Shown: positions 34,039 to 44,907, counted from the first letter of the stretch. The stretch is 64,000 bases of DNA from Gammaproteobacteria bacterium (GCA_016125505.1 WGLP01000003.1:875911-939910); one strand, 5' to 3'. Numbers and translations are program-made. The notes: generated from the letters alone by a model not told the origin.

Positions 34039-34556
34039 TGGTACCAGTTACTTTCCAGTCGCCAGTCTGAGGAAATGTAGGCCAGGGGCCGCATCGGTGC
34101 CGGCAGGGATTCCAGATCCAGGCGCGTGCGCAGACGCACCACATAGCGCGAGCCACTCGTCGCCAGGTGCGCATCGAGGATCGGCAGGTCTTTGACCTTG
34201 CCCAGGGCGCTCAGTGCGGTGCTCAGCTGTTCGTAATTTTCCTGGGCCCCGCTGTTGAGATTGTTCACGATATATTTTTCCGTCAGCGCGTGATACAGCA
34301 ACAGATAGCCCTGCTGCAATTCCGCGATGGTTTTATTCAGCCACCAGCTGCGCTCCTGTTCCACCTTGATGTCGAGCAGGATGATCAGCGGCACCCCGTT
34401 GCGCAGCGCCTCGAGGGCGCTGTCGGAAAACTGGTAATCGATGTTTGCATCCAGCTGATAGACCTTGTCCTGCAGGTGGGTCGAGACCGAGCGGATGGTG
34501 AAGCCGCTGGCATGGGCCGCGGGAGCGAGGCCCAGGCCGATCCAGAGCAGCAGCAA
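34020..34556 (-). CDS. DUF4390 domain protein, exported
   Basis: A DUF4390-type protein of about 178 residues. The open frame begins at 34733 inside rsmB, but the region before the signal peptide reads like shadow sequence. No ATG lies near, so I place the start at the TTG at 34554-34556, ten bases after the rsmB stop and just after CGGGG; CTG at 34559 is an alternative. That gives a signal peptide (LLLWIGLGLAPAAHA). The mature part has YQLDANIDYQFSDSALEAL and VPLIILLDIKVEQERSWW. The family is typically encoded beside NtrY kinases, as here; function unknown. It overlaps the kinase gene by 19 bases. Confidence 0.75.
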   Translation of the reverse strand: MLLLWIGLGLAPAAHASGFTIRSVSTHLQDKVYQLDANIDYQFSDSALEALRNGVPLIILLDIKVEQERSWWLNKTIAELQQGYLLLYHALTEKYIVNNLNSGAQENYEQLSTALSALGKVKDLPILDAHLATSGSRYVVRLRTRLDLESLPAPMRPLAYISSDWRLESNWYQWPLQQ

Positions 34557-34566
34557 CAGACCCCGA

Positions 34567-35865
34567 TTAAGCCTGCTTATATATAAGTGCGTAGAAAAAG
34601 CCGTCCATAGCCTGTTCGCCCGGCAGGATCTGGCGGCCGCAGGCCTGGGCATGGCCCCAATCCAGTTCCAGGGGTTGGCAGCGGGCGTCGGCGTGTTGCT
34701 GGAGAAAGCGTTGAATTTGCTGATCGTTTTCAATTTTTAGCACCGAACAGGTGGCGTACAACAGCATACCCCCCGTTTTGAGCAAGGGCCAGAGCGCGTC
34801 CAGGATTTGTGCCTGGGTTCGCGCCAGCTGGGCGGGGTCGTCAGCGCGGCGCAGGAGTTTGATATCGGGATGGCGGCGAATGACCCCGGTGGCACTGCAT
34901 GGGGCATCCAGCAAAATGCGGTCGAAGGGTTGGCCGTCCCACCAGCTTGCCGGTGTCTGAGCGTCGCCCTGTTGTAGTTGCGCCGACACCCCGGCCCGTT
35001 CCAGGTTTTGCGTCACCCGGCTCAGGCGTTGCGCATCACTGTCCAGGGCAAGCAGGCTCGCCAGCGCCGGCTGCCGTTGCAGCAGGTGCAGGGTCTTCCC
35101 GCCGGGGGCGGCGCAGGCATCGAGGACCCGGTCTCCCGCCTGCGGGTCGAGCAGTTGCGCGGCCAGTTGCGCGGCGGCATCCTGCACGGACACCAGCCCC
35201 TGCGCAAAGCCCGGCAGGTCCTGCACGTCGAGCGGTTTGTCGAGCATGACCGCGGAGTCAACTAGTGGGTGCGCACTTGCCACGATGCCGGCTTGCGCCA
35301 ACTGCGCGAGATATTGGTCGCGCTCGATGCGGGTGGTATCCACGCGCAGCAGCATGGGTGGCGGCAGATTGTTTTGCGCGACGATCGACTCCCAGTCCGC
35401 GGGCCAGTCCCGCTGCAACAGCTTGAGCAGCCAGCGCGGATGCAGCGTGTGTGCCTGGAGATCTTCCTGGGCGTGTTGCTGGAGTGGTGTCTGCCGACGT
35501 TGTGCGTTGCGTAACACGGCATTGACCAGACCCTTGGCCCAGGTCTTGTTCATCTCATTCACGGCATTGACGCTTTCCGACACGACGGCGTGATCCGGCG
35601 TGTGCATGTCAAACAGTTCGTACAGACCGCACAGCAACAGACAATGCACATCCTGATCCTTTTTTTTCAGCGGTTTGCTGAGCAGTTGCTGCACGTAATT
35701 TTCCAGGCGCCAGTACTGGCGTAGTACGCCGTAACAGGCGGCTTTGATGAATGACGTGGACTCGGAGGGTGGCGGCAGATATTGCGCAAAGGCAGTATCG
35801 AGACTGTGTTGCTCCACGATGACGGCCTGCAGGATGCGGGCAGCGCTGACGCGCGGATTGCTCAT
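34567..35865 (-). CDS. rsmB: 16S rRNA (cytosine(967)-C5)-methyltransferase
   Basis: A 432-residue RNA methyltransferase that makes m5C967 in 16S rRNA. The N-terminal 140 residues are an NusB-like RNA-binding domain. The SAM-binding loop is VLDACAAPGGKTLHLL. The two catalytic motifs are LLDAPCSATGVIRRHPD and LLYATCSVLKIEND, holding the two cysteines. It overlaps fmt by four bases (ATGA), as in the classic def-fmt-rsmB order. Confidence 0.96.
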   Translation of the reverse strand: MSNPRVSAARILQAVIVEQHSLDTAFAQYLPPPSESTSFIKAACYGVLRQYWRLENYVQQLLSKPLKKKDQDVHCLLLCGLYELFDMHTPDHAVVSESVNAVNEMNKTWAKGLVNAVLRNAQRRQTPLQQHAQEDLQAHTLHPRWLLKLLQRDWPADWESIVAQNNLPPPMLLRVDTTRIERDQYLAQLAQAGIVASAHPLVDSAVMLDKPLDVQDLPGFAQGLVSVQDAAAQLAAQLLDPQAGDRVLDACAAPGGKTLHLLQRQPALASLLALDSDAQRLSRVTQNLERAGVSAQLQQGDAQTPASWWDGQPFDRILLDAPCSATGVIRRHPDIKLLRRADDPAQLARTQAQILDALWPLLKTGGMLLYATCSVLKIENDQQIQRFLQQHADARCQPLELDWGHAQACGRQILPGEQAMDGFFYALIYKQA

Positions 35866-36827
35866 GCGTCAGTACTGGAAAACTGTTTGCCGACGCTAAA
35901 CAGGGCGGCATGGCCATTCAGCAGATCGGCCATACGCATGGGTTTACCGCCAGGCAACTGGCCGTCGAGCAGACGCAACTGATTCGTACCGCACGCAACA
36001 TCAACACTGTCGCTATTGACCTGCACAATCGTGCCGGCTGGTTTGTTGCTGCTGGTGTTGAGTGGTTGCGCCTGGCGTATGCGCAGAATCTTGTCGTCGA
36101 TCTGCGTTTGTGCCACCGGCCAGGGATTGAACGCACGAATCTGGCGATCGATCTGTTGCGCCGGTTGCGACCAGTCGATCCAGGCCTCGTGTTTATCCAG
36201 TTTCTTGGCGTACGTTGCCAGTGCGGGATCCTGTGCCTGTGGCTGTAAGTTATGCGCGGCGAGATCGTCCAGCGTTTTAAGTATCGCCTGGCCGCCCGTC
36301 GCGGCGAGTTGATCGTGCAGTTCGCCAGCGGTTGTGGTGTCACCGATTGCGACAGGTATCTTTAACAGCATTGCGCCGGTATCGAGTCCTGCATCCATTT
36401 GCATGATGGTGATACCGGTCTCTTTATCGCCGGCAAGAATCGCACGCTGGATCGGCGCGGCGCCGCGCCAGCGTGGCAGTAATGAGGCGTGAATATTCAG
36501 ACAACCGTAAGTGGGAATGTCCAATACGCTTTGTGGTAACAGCAAACCATAGGCCGCGACGATCATGACATCCGGTGCATAGCTTCTGAGGTTCTCGATC
36601 GCAGCAGGGTCTTTTTTCAGGGACTCCGGTTGTTCCACCGGAAGCTGATGTTCCAGCGCAAGCTGCTTGACCGGACTGGCGACTAACTTGCGCCCGCGAC
36701 CCGCTGGCCGATCCGGTTGGGTATACACCGCCACGATTTGATGGCCATGCCCGAGAAGATCGGCCAGCGCAACGGCAGCAAACTCCGGTGTGCCGGCAAA
36801 GATAATTTTGAGACGGGGTGCAGTCAA
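35862..36827 (-). CDS. fmt: Methionyl-tRNA formyltransferase
   Basis: A 321-residue enzyme that formylates initiator Met-tRNA using 10-formyl-tetrahydrofolate. Seen: IIFAGTPEFAAVAL at the N-terminus, the folate and catalytic region NIHASLLPRWRGAAPIQRAI (with the preceding YGLLLPQSVLD), the ITIMQMDAGLDTG segment, and a C-terminal OB-fold tRNA-binding domain (ILRIRQAQPL). The length is normal (about 315). Located 24 bases after def, with which it acts in the formyl-methionine cycle. Confidence 0.97.
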   Translation of the reverse strand: MTAPRLKIIFAGTPEFAAVALADLLGHGHQIVAVYTQPDRPAGRGRKLVASPVKQLALEHQLPVEQPESLKKDPAAIENLRSYAPDVMIVAAYGLLLPQSVLDIPTYGCLNIHASLLPRWRGAAPIQRAILAGDKETGITIMQMDAGLDTGAMLLKIPVAIGDTTTAGELHDQLAATGGQAILKTLDDLAAHNLQPQAQDPALATYAKKLDKHEAWIDWSQPAQQIDRQIRAFNPWPVAQTQIDDKILRIRQAQPLNTSSNKPAGTIVQVNSDSVDVACGTNQLRLLDGQLPGGKPMRMADLLNGHAALFSVGKQFSSTDA

Positions 36828-36851
36828 AGTGAAGAAACTAAACCGGAAAAA

Positions 36852-37364
36852 TCACAACGATACTGCTTCGTGTTTTTGCTGTTTGACTAATTTCTTGCGG
36901 ATGCGCGTCCGTTTCATCTCGGTGAGATAGTCAACGAAGAGTTTGCCTTCGAGATGGTCCATTTCATGTTGAATGCAGACGGCGAGCAGGCCGTCGGCAT
37001 CCAGTTCGAATTCCTTGCCGTCCTGGTCCAGAGCGCGCACCCGGATCTTGGCGGCACGGTCGACCGGCTCGTAGAAACCCGGTACCGAGAGGCAGCCTTC
37101 GTCGTATTGTTGTTCGCCTTCCCGGCTGAGGATTTCCGGGTTGATCAGCGTCAGGGGCTCGGATTTGTCCTCCGAGATGTCGATGACGATGAGGCGCTGA
37201 TGGAAATCCACCTGGGTGGCGGCGAGACCAATGCCCGGTGCGGCATACATTGTCTCAAACATATCGCGGATCTGCCGACGTATGGCCTCATCAACCTCTT
37301 TTACGGGCTGTGCCTTGGTCCGCAGACGGGGGTCGGGATAGTGCAATATATTCAGTAATGCCAT
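36852..37364 (-). CDS. def: Peptide deformylase
   Basis: A 170-residue metalloenzyme that removes the formyl group from new proteins. All three family motifs are present: GIGLAATQ (about residues 45-52), EGCLSVPG (with the Cys ligand) and HEMDHLEGK (two His ligands and the catalytic Glu). It is first in the long minus-strand series def-fmt-rsmB-DUF4390-ntrY-ntrX-trkA-trkH-trkH and faces away from the LysM gene, with 133 bases between them. Confidence 0.97.
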   Translation of the reverse strand: MALLNILHYPDPRLRTKAQPVKEVDEAIRRQIRDMFETMYAAPGIGLAATQVDFHQRLIVIDISEDKSEPLTLINPEILSREGEQQYDEGCLSVPGFYEPVDRAAKIRVRALDQDGKEFELDADGLLAVCIQHEMDHLEGKLFVDYLTEMKRTRIRKKLVKQQKHEAVSL

Positions 37365-37497
37365 AGGATTTGACGCGGTATTTATAGTACAAGTGTAAAA
37401 AAAGCTGCTAACATTATGATACTAATAGATATCGCCGTAAAAATCGGCCACTATCTGACATAATATTAACCAATTTGACCTCTTCCGAGGGTGGCTC

Positions 37498-38691
37498 ATG
37501 ATAACGAATAAGCGCTTGGGATTGCATCTATTGCCATTACTGGCCTTTGCCCTGTTGGGGCTGGGATGTAGTGTTTTCGAGAAATCGCCGCAACCAGAGG
37601 CTGAACAACAACCTACCTCACCACCGCCGAAGCAGGAACAGGCCCAACAGCCTGAGGCCCCGGTGGTGTCAGCTGCGGAAACACCGCCACCGATGCCTGC
37701 TGCGAGTCCTCTGCGTCCGGGTGTGCCAGAGCGCTATACCGTGAAGAAGGGTGATACCTTATGGGATATCGCCAAGCACTTCCTCAACGATCCCTGGTTA
37801 TGGCCGGAGATCTGGTATGTCAATCCCGCAATTCGCAATCCCCACCTGATTTATCCGGGCGATGTCATTGCCCTGACCTGGGTGAATGGTAAGCCAGTCC
37901 TGACCCTGGAGGGCGCCGAGGCCGCACCACCGCCTCCGTCGGAACCAAGCCTGAAAGTCGAAAAAATGTCTCCCTCGATCCGGGTGGAGAAACTGGGTAA
38001 GGCCATTACCACGCTGCCGAAATCCGCTATTGCGCCTTTCCTGTACCGTCCGTTCTTTATTACCGATGACCAGCTGGCGCATGCGCCTTACGTCATTGCC
38101 AACTACGGTAACCATGTCATCAGTGGCACCGGCGATCGCATCTACTCCGAAGGTATCGAGACCGCTGCCGCGAACCAATTTAACGTTGTGCGTAAAGGCG
38201 CCACCTACCGGGACCCGGACACCGGCGAGATACTCGGGTATGAAGCCATCAATCTGGGTGAGGCCCGGCTGGTCCGTCTTGGGAATCCGCAGACGCTGGA
38301 TGTGACCAAGGCATATAAAGAGATCCTCGTCGGCGACTATCTCTTGCCGAAGGAAACCGAAGAGATTGAGCTGAACTTTTACCCGCGCGCACCCAAGAAA
38401 GATATCGCCGGCCGCATTATTTCCGTGGCTGACGGCGTCGCGAAAATCGGTCAGTACAATGTGATCGTCATTAACAAAGGTGCTGAAGATGGTCTCGAGC
38501 CGGGACACGTCCTGGAGATCTATCAGGCGGGTGATACAGTGCGTGCGCCCTATTCACACAAGCGCATCAAACTCCCGGAAGAGCGCGCGGGCATTGCGAT
38601 GGTTTTCAAAACCTATAAAACCGTAAGCTATGCCCTGGTGATGGAGGCATATAAAGACCTTAAGGTCCTCGATTACGTGTATTCGCCCTAA
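37498..38691 (+). CDS. LysM-domain lipoprotein
   Basis: A 397-residue exported protein. The signal sequence ends in a lipobox-like LLGLGCSVF (Cys at about residue 24), followed by a Pro/Gln-rich linker to about residue 75. A single LysM domain then binds peptidoglycan (RYTVKKGDTLWDIAKHFLND..NPHLIYPGDVIALTW, about residues 79-125). The long C-terminal region contains no motif I can name. Such genes are widely found directly before dprA. A role in cell-wall attachment is inferred; it should be anchored to the outer membrane. Confidence 0.88.
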   Translation: MITNKRLGLHLLPLLAFALLGLGCSVFEKSPQPEAEQQPTSPPPKQEQAQQPEAPVVSAAETPPPMPAASPLRPGVPERYTVKKGDTLWDIAKHFLNDPWLWPEIWYVNPAIRNPHLIYPGDVIALTWVNGKPVLTLEGAEAAPPPPSEPSLKVEKMSPSIRVEKLGKAITTLPKSAIAPFLYRPFFITDDQLAHAPYVIANYGNHVISGTGDRIYSEGIETAAANQFNVVRKGATYRDPDTGEILGYEAINLGEARLVRLGNPQTLDVTKAYKEILVGDYLLPKETEEIELNFYPRAPKKDIAGRIISVADGVAKIGQYNVIVINKGAEDGLEPGHVLEIYQAGDTVRAPYSHKRIKLPEERAGIAMVFKTYKTVSYALVMEAYKDLKVLDYVYSP

Positions 38692-38728
38692 AATATCTTT
38701 GGGCATAATCTGTAACAAACTCCTACCC

Positions 38729-38763
38729 AAGCCCCGATTGCATTTGCCATCGGGGCTTGTCAT
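38729..38763 (+). terminator. Terminator-like hairpin after the LysM gene
   Basis: AAGCCCCGAT (38729-38738) and ATCGGGGCTT (38749-38758) form a perfect ten-base-pair stem with a ten-base loop. The tail is GTCATT, so it is a weak or bidirectional terminator. Confidence 0.6.
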
Positions 38764-38810
38764 TATGAGGGCACAATTTCAGGACGAAGTTGTGACAAAA
38801 GGAGACAAGG

Positions 38811-39965
38811 ATGACTCAGACCAATCAGCGCCATTGGCTGGCGCTCAATTTATGTAATCCCGTTCTGGGTGCGCGCCGCGCCCATCAGCTCATCAAACAC
38901 TTTGGCAGCATCGAGGCTGTCTTTGCGGCGGGTGAATCTGCACTGCAGGCCTTAGGTCTCAGCACCCGGGCAATCGCGGGAATTATCGCGCCGGATTGGG
39001 CCGCAGTAGAGGCAGCGCAGGCCTGGGCCGATTCACCCGGCAGACACATCGTGCGCTATGGTGATGGTGATTACCCGCCACTTTTGCTGCAAATTCCCGA
39101 TCCGCCGCTACTGCTGTATTGCGAGGGCGATCTAGCGCAATTGCAACGGCCCGCCCTGGCGATAGTCGGTAGCCGTGCGCCGACCCCCGTCGGCGTGGAA
39201 ACTGCGCAGGCATTTGCGGCGCAACTGGCCAGGTTGGGTTTTGTCATCGTGAGCGGGATGGCGCTGGGCATCGATGCGGCGGCGCATCGCGGATGTCTGT
39301 CTGTGGGCGGTAATACGATTGCGGTAGTGGGGACGGGACTGGACCGTATCTACCCGGCGCGCCATGCGGCGCTGGCGGAAAAGATCCGCGCGCAGGGTGT
39401 ATTGATCTCGGAGTTTCCGCTGGGAACGCCGCCACTAGGCAGACACTTCCCCCTGCGAAATCGCATCATTAGTGGATTATCGCGCGGCGTACTGGTCGTG
39501 GAGGCGGGTGTGCAGAGTGGCTCGCTGATCACAGCGCATCAGGCCCTGGAGCAAGGACGGGAGGTCTTCGCCATCCCGGGATCGATACACAATCCCAATA
39601 GCAAGGGCTGTCACCATTTACTGCGCGAGGGTGCCAAGCTGGTTGATACAGTCAGCAATATCCTCGAGGAATTGGATGGCCAGATAACCTTGTCGGCGGA
39701 GATGCTCGACGAGATTGAACCGGATACCCCGTCGTTGCCTGGCAAGGAATTCGAGGAATTGCTCGCCGCGGTCGATACTACGCCTACCAGCGTGGAACAT
39801 ATCGTGGAACGTTGCGGATTGACGCCAGACGCGGTTTGCTCCATGCTCTTGCTATTGGAATTGCAGAATATTGTCCAGATGACGGCCAGTGGGCAGTATT
39901 GCAGGACTCTCGGTAGGAGTGGAAATGAAAGAAAACATCCTCGATGTACTGATGTATCTGTTTGA
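38811..39965 (+). CDS. dprA: DNA-processing protein DprA
   Basis: A 384-residue cytoplasmic protein that loads RecA on incoming single-stranded DNA in natural transformation. The N-terminal helical domain (residues 1-70) is followed by the Rossmann-like domain: VGSRAPTPVGVETAQAF, IVSGMALGIDAAAHRGCL, VVGTGLDRIYPARHAAL, FPLRNRIISGLSRGVLVVEAG. A C-terminal winged helix starts near residue 310. AAAGGAGA precedes the ATG. The presence of pilMNOPQ and PilQ fits a competence role. The next gene starts inside its 3' end. Confidence 0.96.
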   Translation: MTQTNQRHWLALNLCNPVLGARRAHQLIKHFGSIEAVFAAGESALQALGLSTRAIAGIIAPDWAAVEAAQAWADSPGRHIVRYGDGDYPPLLLQIPDPPLLLYCEGDLAQLQRPALAIVGSRAPTPVGVETAQAFAAQLARLGFVIVSGMALGIDAAAHRGCLSVGGNTIAVVGTGLDRIYPARHAALAEKIRAQGVLISEFPLGTPPLGRHFPLRNRIISGLSRGVLVVEAGVQSGSLITAHQALEQGREVFAIPGSIHNPNSKGCHHLLREGAKLVDTVSNILEELDGQITLSAEMLDEIEPDTPSLPGKEFEELLAAVDTTPTSVEHIVERCGLTPDAVCSMLLLLELQNIVQMTASGQYCRTLGRSGNERKHPRCTDVSV

Positions 39966-40404
39966 AAACTATATGAATGACGATGTCGAGACGGACAAGG
40001 ACGAGGAAGCACTGCGCGTCGAGTTGCAACAGGCCGGTTTTCATCAGCGCCAGATCAGCAAGGCCTTTGATTGGCTGGAAGGCCTGACAGAATTGCAGGA
40101 CAGTACTGATGTCATTCCCGCGACCCGCCCTTCTTCGATTCGGGTGTATACCGACAATGAGCGGGAGAAGCTGAATACCGAGTGCCGCGGATTTCTGCAG
40201 TTTCTGGAGAATGTCGGTGTGCTGGATAACGCCACACGTGAGATGGTGATCGATCGGGTCATGGCGCTGGATACCGATGAAGTGGATATGGAGCAGCTGA
40301 AGTGGGTCGTGTTGATGGTATTGTTCAATCAGCCGGGTCGTGAAGAGGCCTATGCATGGATGGAAGATTTGGTCTTTGATGAGAATGCGGGTAACCTTCA
40401 TTAA
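39925..40404 (+). CDS. smg: Smg family protein (DUF494)
   Basis: A 159-residue protein of the Smg/DUF494 family, always found beside dprA. The start is the ATG at 39925 after GTAGGAGTGG, inside dprA by 41 bases. Typical family features: MKENILDVLMYLFENYM at the N-terminus, LRVELQQAGFHQRQISKAFDWLEGL, and VDMEQLKWVVLMVLFNQPG. It is acidic and probably helical. The function is unknown, but the coupling suggests work with DprA or with topoisomerase I, the next gene. Confidence 0.93.
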   Translation: MKENILDVLMYLFENYMNDDVETDKDEEALRVELQQAGFHQRQISKAFDWLEGLTELQDSTDVIPATRPSSIRVYTDNEREKLNTECRGFLQFLENVGVLDNATREMVIDRVMALDTDEVDMEQLKWVVLMVLFNQPGREEAYAWMEDLVFDENAGNLH

Positions 40405-40411
40405 AATTTTC

Positions 40412-40427
40412 ATGCAATGAATTGCAT
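40412..40427. promoter_or_regulatory. Palindrome upstream of topA
   Basis: ATGCAA-TGAA-TTGCAT is a perfect six-base dyad placed between the smg stop codon and the terminator before topA. It could be an operator or extend the terminator stem region. Confidence 0.35.
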
Positions 40428-40457
40428 AATGCCCGCACCCGCGGGCATTTCCGTTTT
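40428..40457 (+). terminator. Rho-independent terminator after smg
   Basis: AATGCCCGC (40428-40436) pairs with GCGGGCATT (40441-40449) around ACCC, and the tail TCCGTTTT follows. It should separate dprA-smg from topA, whose start codon is 30 bases further. Confidence 0.75.
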
Positions 40458-40486
40458 AAATACTGTGAGATTTTCAGGGACAAAAT

Positions 40487-42790
40487 ATGGGTAAAAGTCT
40501 GGTCATCGTCGAGTCTCCAGCTAAGGCGAAGACGATCAAAAAATACCTGGGCAAGGATTTCGAAGTCATGGCTTCGTACGGGCACGTGCGTGACTTGTTG
40601 CCGAAAGAAGGCGCGGTCGATCCTGCCAACGATTTCGCCATGAAGTATCAGTTGATCGAAAAAAATGAAAAGCATGTCGATGCCATTATCAAGCACCTGA
40701 AAAAAGCCGATTCGCTTTTTCTGGCGACTGACCCGGACCGCGAAGGCGAGGCCATCTCCTGGCACTTGTTCGAAATCCTCAAGGAGCGCGGCGTGCTGAA
40801 GGACAAGCATGTCGGCCGCGTAACCTTTAACGAAATTACCAAGCGTGCGATTCAAGAGGCCGTGGAGCACCCGCGTGAACTGTCGGTGGATATGATTCAT
40901 GCGCAACTCGCGAGGCGGGCGCTGGATTACCTGGTGGGATTCAATTTATCGCCGCTGTTATGGAAAAAGATCCGGCGTGGGCTGTCCGCGGGCCGCGTGC
41001 AGAGCCCGGCACTGCGCCTGATCGTCGAGCGTGAAATCGAGATCGAAAATTTCAAACCCAAGGAATACTGGACTATCGACGCCGATGTGGAGTCCGATGG
41101 CGCCGGATTCATGGGCAAGCTGGTCCAGTACGACGGCAAGAAGCTCAGCCAGTTCACCATTAATACAGAAAAGAAGGCGAGCCAGGCCAAGGCGGCAATC
41201 GAAGCGGCGGCCAAAGGCAAACTGCTTATCACTAAGGTCGAGAAGAAGAAGCGCAAGCGGAATCCGGCGGCGCCGTTTACCACCTCGACCATGCAGCAGG
41301 AAGCCTCGCGCAAACTGGGTTTCACTGCCAAGAAAACCATGAGCATTGCACAGCAACTGTATGAGGGGATCGACATCGGTGGTGAGACCGTGGGTTTGAT
41401 CACCTACATGCGTACCGACTCGGTCAACCTGGCGAATGAGGCTATTGAAGAATTGCGCGAGTATATCGCCGAACGTTTTGGCAAGCACAACGTACCGGAT
41501 GAGCCCCGGGTGTATAAAACCAAATCCAAGAACGCCCAGGAGGCGCATGAGGCAATCCGCCCAACTTCCGTGCGACACGAGCCGGATGCGATCAAATCGC
41601 ATTTAAGCAAGGATCAATTCCGCCTGTATGATTTGATCTGGAAACGCACCGTGGCCTGCCAGATGATTCACGCGACGCTGGACACGGTCTCAGTGGATCT
41701 GACTGCAACCGACAAGCACATGTTTCGCGCCAATGGCTCCACCCTGGTCGACCCCGGTTTCATGGCGGTGTATCAGGAAGGTTCGGACGACAGCAAGGGT
41801 GGCGATGACGAAGAGCGCATGTTGCCGCCATTAAACGAGGGTGACGATGTTAGCTTGTTGCAAATCAAATCCGAACAGCATTTTACCGAACCACCGCCGC
41901 GTTACTCTGAAGCCTCGTTGGTCAAGGCCCTGGAAGAATTTGGTATCGGTCGGCCGTCGACCTACGCTTCGATCATCTCGACCCTGCAGCAGCGCGAATA
42001 CGTCGAGATGGACAAGAAGCGGTTTATTCCGACGGATGTCGGACGCATCGTCAACAAGTTCCTGACCGAACACTTCACCAATTACGTCGATTACGATTTC
42101 ACCGCGCGCATGGAAGACGAGCTGGATGCGATTTCCCGCGGCGAGCAGGACTGGGTGCCGGTGATGAAAAACTTCTGGCATCCCTTCAAGGAACTGGTCG
42201 ATGACAAGGAGGTGAATGTTGACCGCAAGGATGTCACCCACGAGGCCATCGATGAAAAGTGTCCTGAGTGCGGCGGCCAACTGGCGATTCGCCTCGGCCG
42301 GCGTGGGCGTTTCATCGGCTGCAATAATTACCCCGAGTGTAGCTACACGCGTAACGTCAACAGCGAAGAGGAAGACAAACACCAGGAACTGGTAGCCGGG
42401 CGCAAGTGTCCGCAGTGCGGTTCCGATTTATTGATTCGCCATGGCAAGTACGGCAAGTTTATCGGTTGCAGTGGTTATCCCGACTGCACCTATATCGAAC
42501 CGCTGGAAAAACCCGAAGATACGGGGGTACCGTGTCCGTCCTGCAAGCAGGGCACCATGCTCAAGCGCAAATCACGCCGCGGCAAGGTTTTCTACTCGTG
42601 CGATCGTTATCCTGACTGCAGCTACGCGGTTTGGAATGAACCGCTGAATGAGGCCTGCCCGCAATGCGGCTGGCCGATGCTGACCCTGAAGATCACCAAG
42701 CGCAAGGGTGCGGAAAAAGTCTGCCCACAGCAGGATTGCAATTACAGCGAGGTTATCGAGGATTACGAGCCGGACCAGGCGGCAAATTGA
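40487..42790 (+). CDS. topA: DNA topoisomerase I
   Basis: A 767-residue type IA topoisomerase that relaxes negative supercoils. The Toprim domain is at the start (SLVIVESPAKAKTIKKYLG, then LATDPDREGEAISWHL). The active-site tyrosine is in GLITYMRTDSVNLA (about residue 307). The C-terminal tail from about residue 585 holds four zinc-ribbon modules: CPECGG..CNNYPEC, CPQCGS..CSGYPDC, CPSCKQ..CDRYPDC, and CPQCGW with a shortened end. The C-terminal length is shorter than in E. coli (865). Confidence 0.97.
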   Translation: MGKSLVIVESPAKAKTIKKYLGKDFEVMASYGHVRDLLPKEGAVDPANDFAMKYQLIEKNEKHVDAIIKHLKKADSLFLATDPDREGEAISWHLFEILKERGVLKDKHVGRVTFNEITKRAIQEAVEHPRELSVDMIHAQLARRALDYLVGFNLSPLLWKKIRRGLSAGRVQSPALRLIVEREIEIENFKPKEYWTIDADVESDGAGFMGKLVQYDGKKLSQFTINTEKKASQAKAAIEAAAKGKLLITKVEKKKRKRNPAAPFTTSTMQQEASRKLGFTAKKTMSIAQQLYEGIDIGGETVGLITYMRTDSVNLANEAIEELREYIAERFGKHNVPDEPRVYKTKSKNAQEAHEAIRPTSVRHEPDAIKSHLSKDQFRLYDLIWKRTVACQMIHATLDTVSVDLTATDKHMFRANGSTLVDPGFMAVYQEGSDDSKGGDDEERMLPPLNEGDDVSLLQIKSEQHFTEPPPRYSEASLVKALEEFGIGRPSTYASIISTLQQREYVEMDKKRFIPTDVGRIVNKFLTEHFTNYVDYDFTARMEDELDAISRGEQDWVPVMKNFWHPFKELVDDKEVNVDRKDVTHEAIDEKCPECGGQLAIRLGRRGRFIGCNNYPECSYTRNVNSEEEDKHQELVAGRKCPQCGSDLLIRHGKYGKFIGCSGYPDCTYIEPLEKPEDTGVPCPSCKQGTMLKRKSRRGKVFYSCDRYPDCSYAVWNEPLNEACPQCGWPMLTLKITKRKGAEKVCPQQDCNYSEVIEDYEPDQAAN

Positions 42791-42963
42791 GTCAGGATTG
42801 TGATGCTGCCACGCTGAATAATTCCTTCTTTAATCATTTCTATTTCGAGCTGGTGTTTGCTGAGTATGCGTTTATCCGTTTTTGCGCCGGCGACGATGCA
42901 GGAGCACACCGGTTGGCATATGCGCGCCATGACCTGCAAACGCAGGCTCACTGAGAGAAAACC

Positions 42964-43533
42964 ATGATCGTGGCGAGTCCGGATGTGCGGCAGGCAGCGC
43001 AAGTCATGCGCGATGGGGGCGTGATCGCGTATGCCACGGAAGCTGTGTTTGGCCTGGGTTGTGACCCACAAAATACACGGGCGCTCTCAAAACTACTGCA
43101 ACTCAAACAGCGCTCACCGCACAAGGGGTTAATCCTGATCGCGGCCAGCGAGCAGCAGCTGTATACCTATCTGGAAATGGCGAAGATCAATGATCTAATG
43201 TGGCGGCGCGCCCGCGCAACCTGGCCCGGTCCGGTGACGTGGTTGTTGCCGGTTCCTGTGAGTGTCAGCAGCTTGCTGCGGGGTGAGCATAACACCCTGG
43301 CGGTGCGGGTCAGTGCGCATCCGCAGGTGCGCGAATTGTGCGATGCCTTCGGTGGCGCCATTGTTTCGACTAGCGCCAATGTCAGCACACAACCGCCGGC
43401 AAAAAATGTGGACGATGTAATGGCGCAGTTTGATGATCAACTGGATTTTATTTTGCTCGGTGAAACATCCGGTGCGACGCGGCCCAGCGAGATTCGTGAT
43501 GCAATTACGGGCCAGGTCATCCGCGCGGGATAA
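42964..43533 (+). CDS. tsaC: Threonylcarbamoyl-AMP synthase
   Basis: A 189-residue YrdC-fold enzyme of the short TsaC form. It makes threonylcarbamoyl-AMP, the precursor of t6A37 in tRNA. Seen: GGVIAYATEAVFGLGCDPQN, LKQRSPHKGLILIAAS, WPGPVTWLLPV, LAVRVSAHPQVREL, and IVSTSANVSTQPP, which together line the ATP/threonine site. GAGAGA precedes the ATG. It lies between topA and hemF, 12 bases before hemF, as in many gammaproteobacteria. Confidence 0.95.
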   Translation: MIVASPDVRQAAQVMRDGGVIAYATEAVFGLGCDPQNTRALSKLLQLKQRSPHKGLILIAASEQQLYTYLEMAKINDLMWRRARATWPGPVTWLLPVPVSVSSLLRGEHNTLAVRVSAHPQVRELCDAFGGAIVSTSANVSTQPPAKNVDDVMAQFDDQLDFILLGETSGATRPSEIRDAITGQVIRAG

Positions 43534-44879
<1,346 letters not shown>

Positions 44880-44907
44880 ACATGGCTTCCTCGCGTTGGT
44901 GGTGCGG

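Noticed and set aside
42664..42954. 96-codon ORF across the topA end and the gap before tsaC
   Set aside because: Its first half is topA in another frame. The 173-base gap itself shows nothing I can support.
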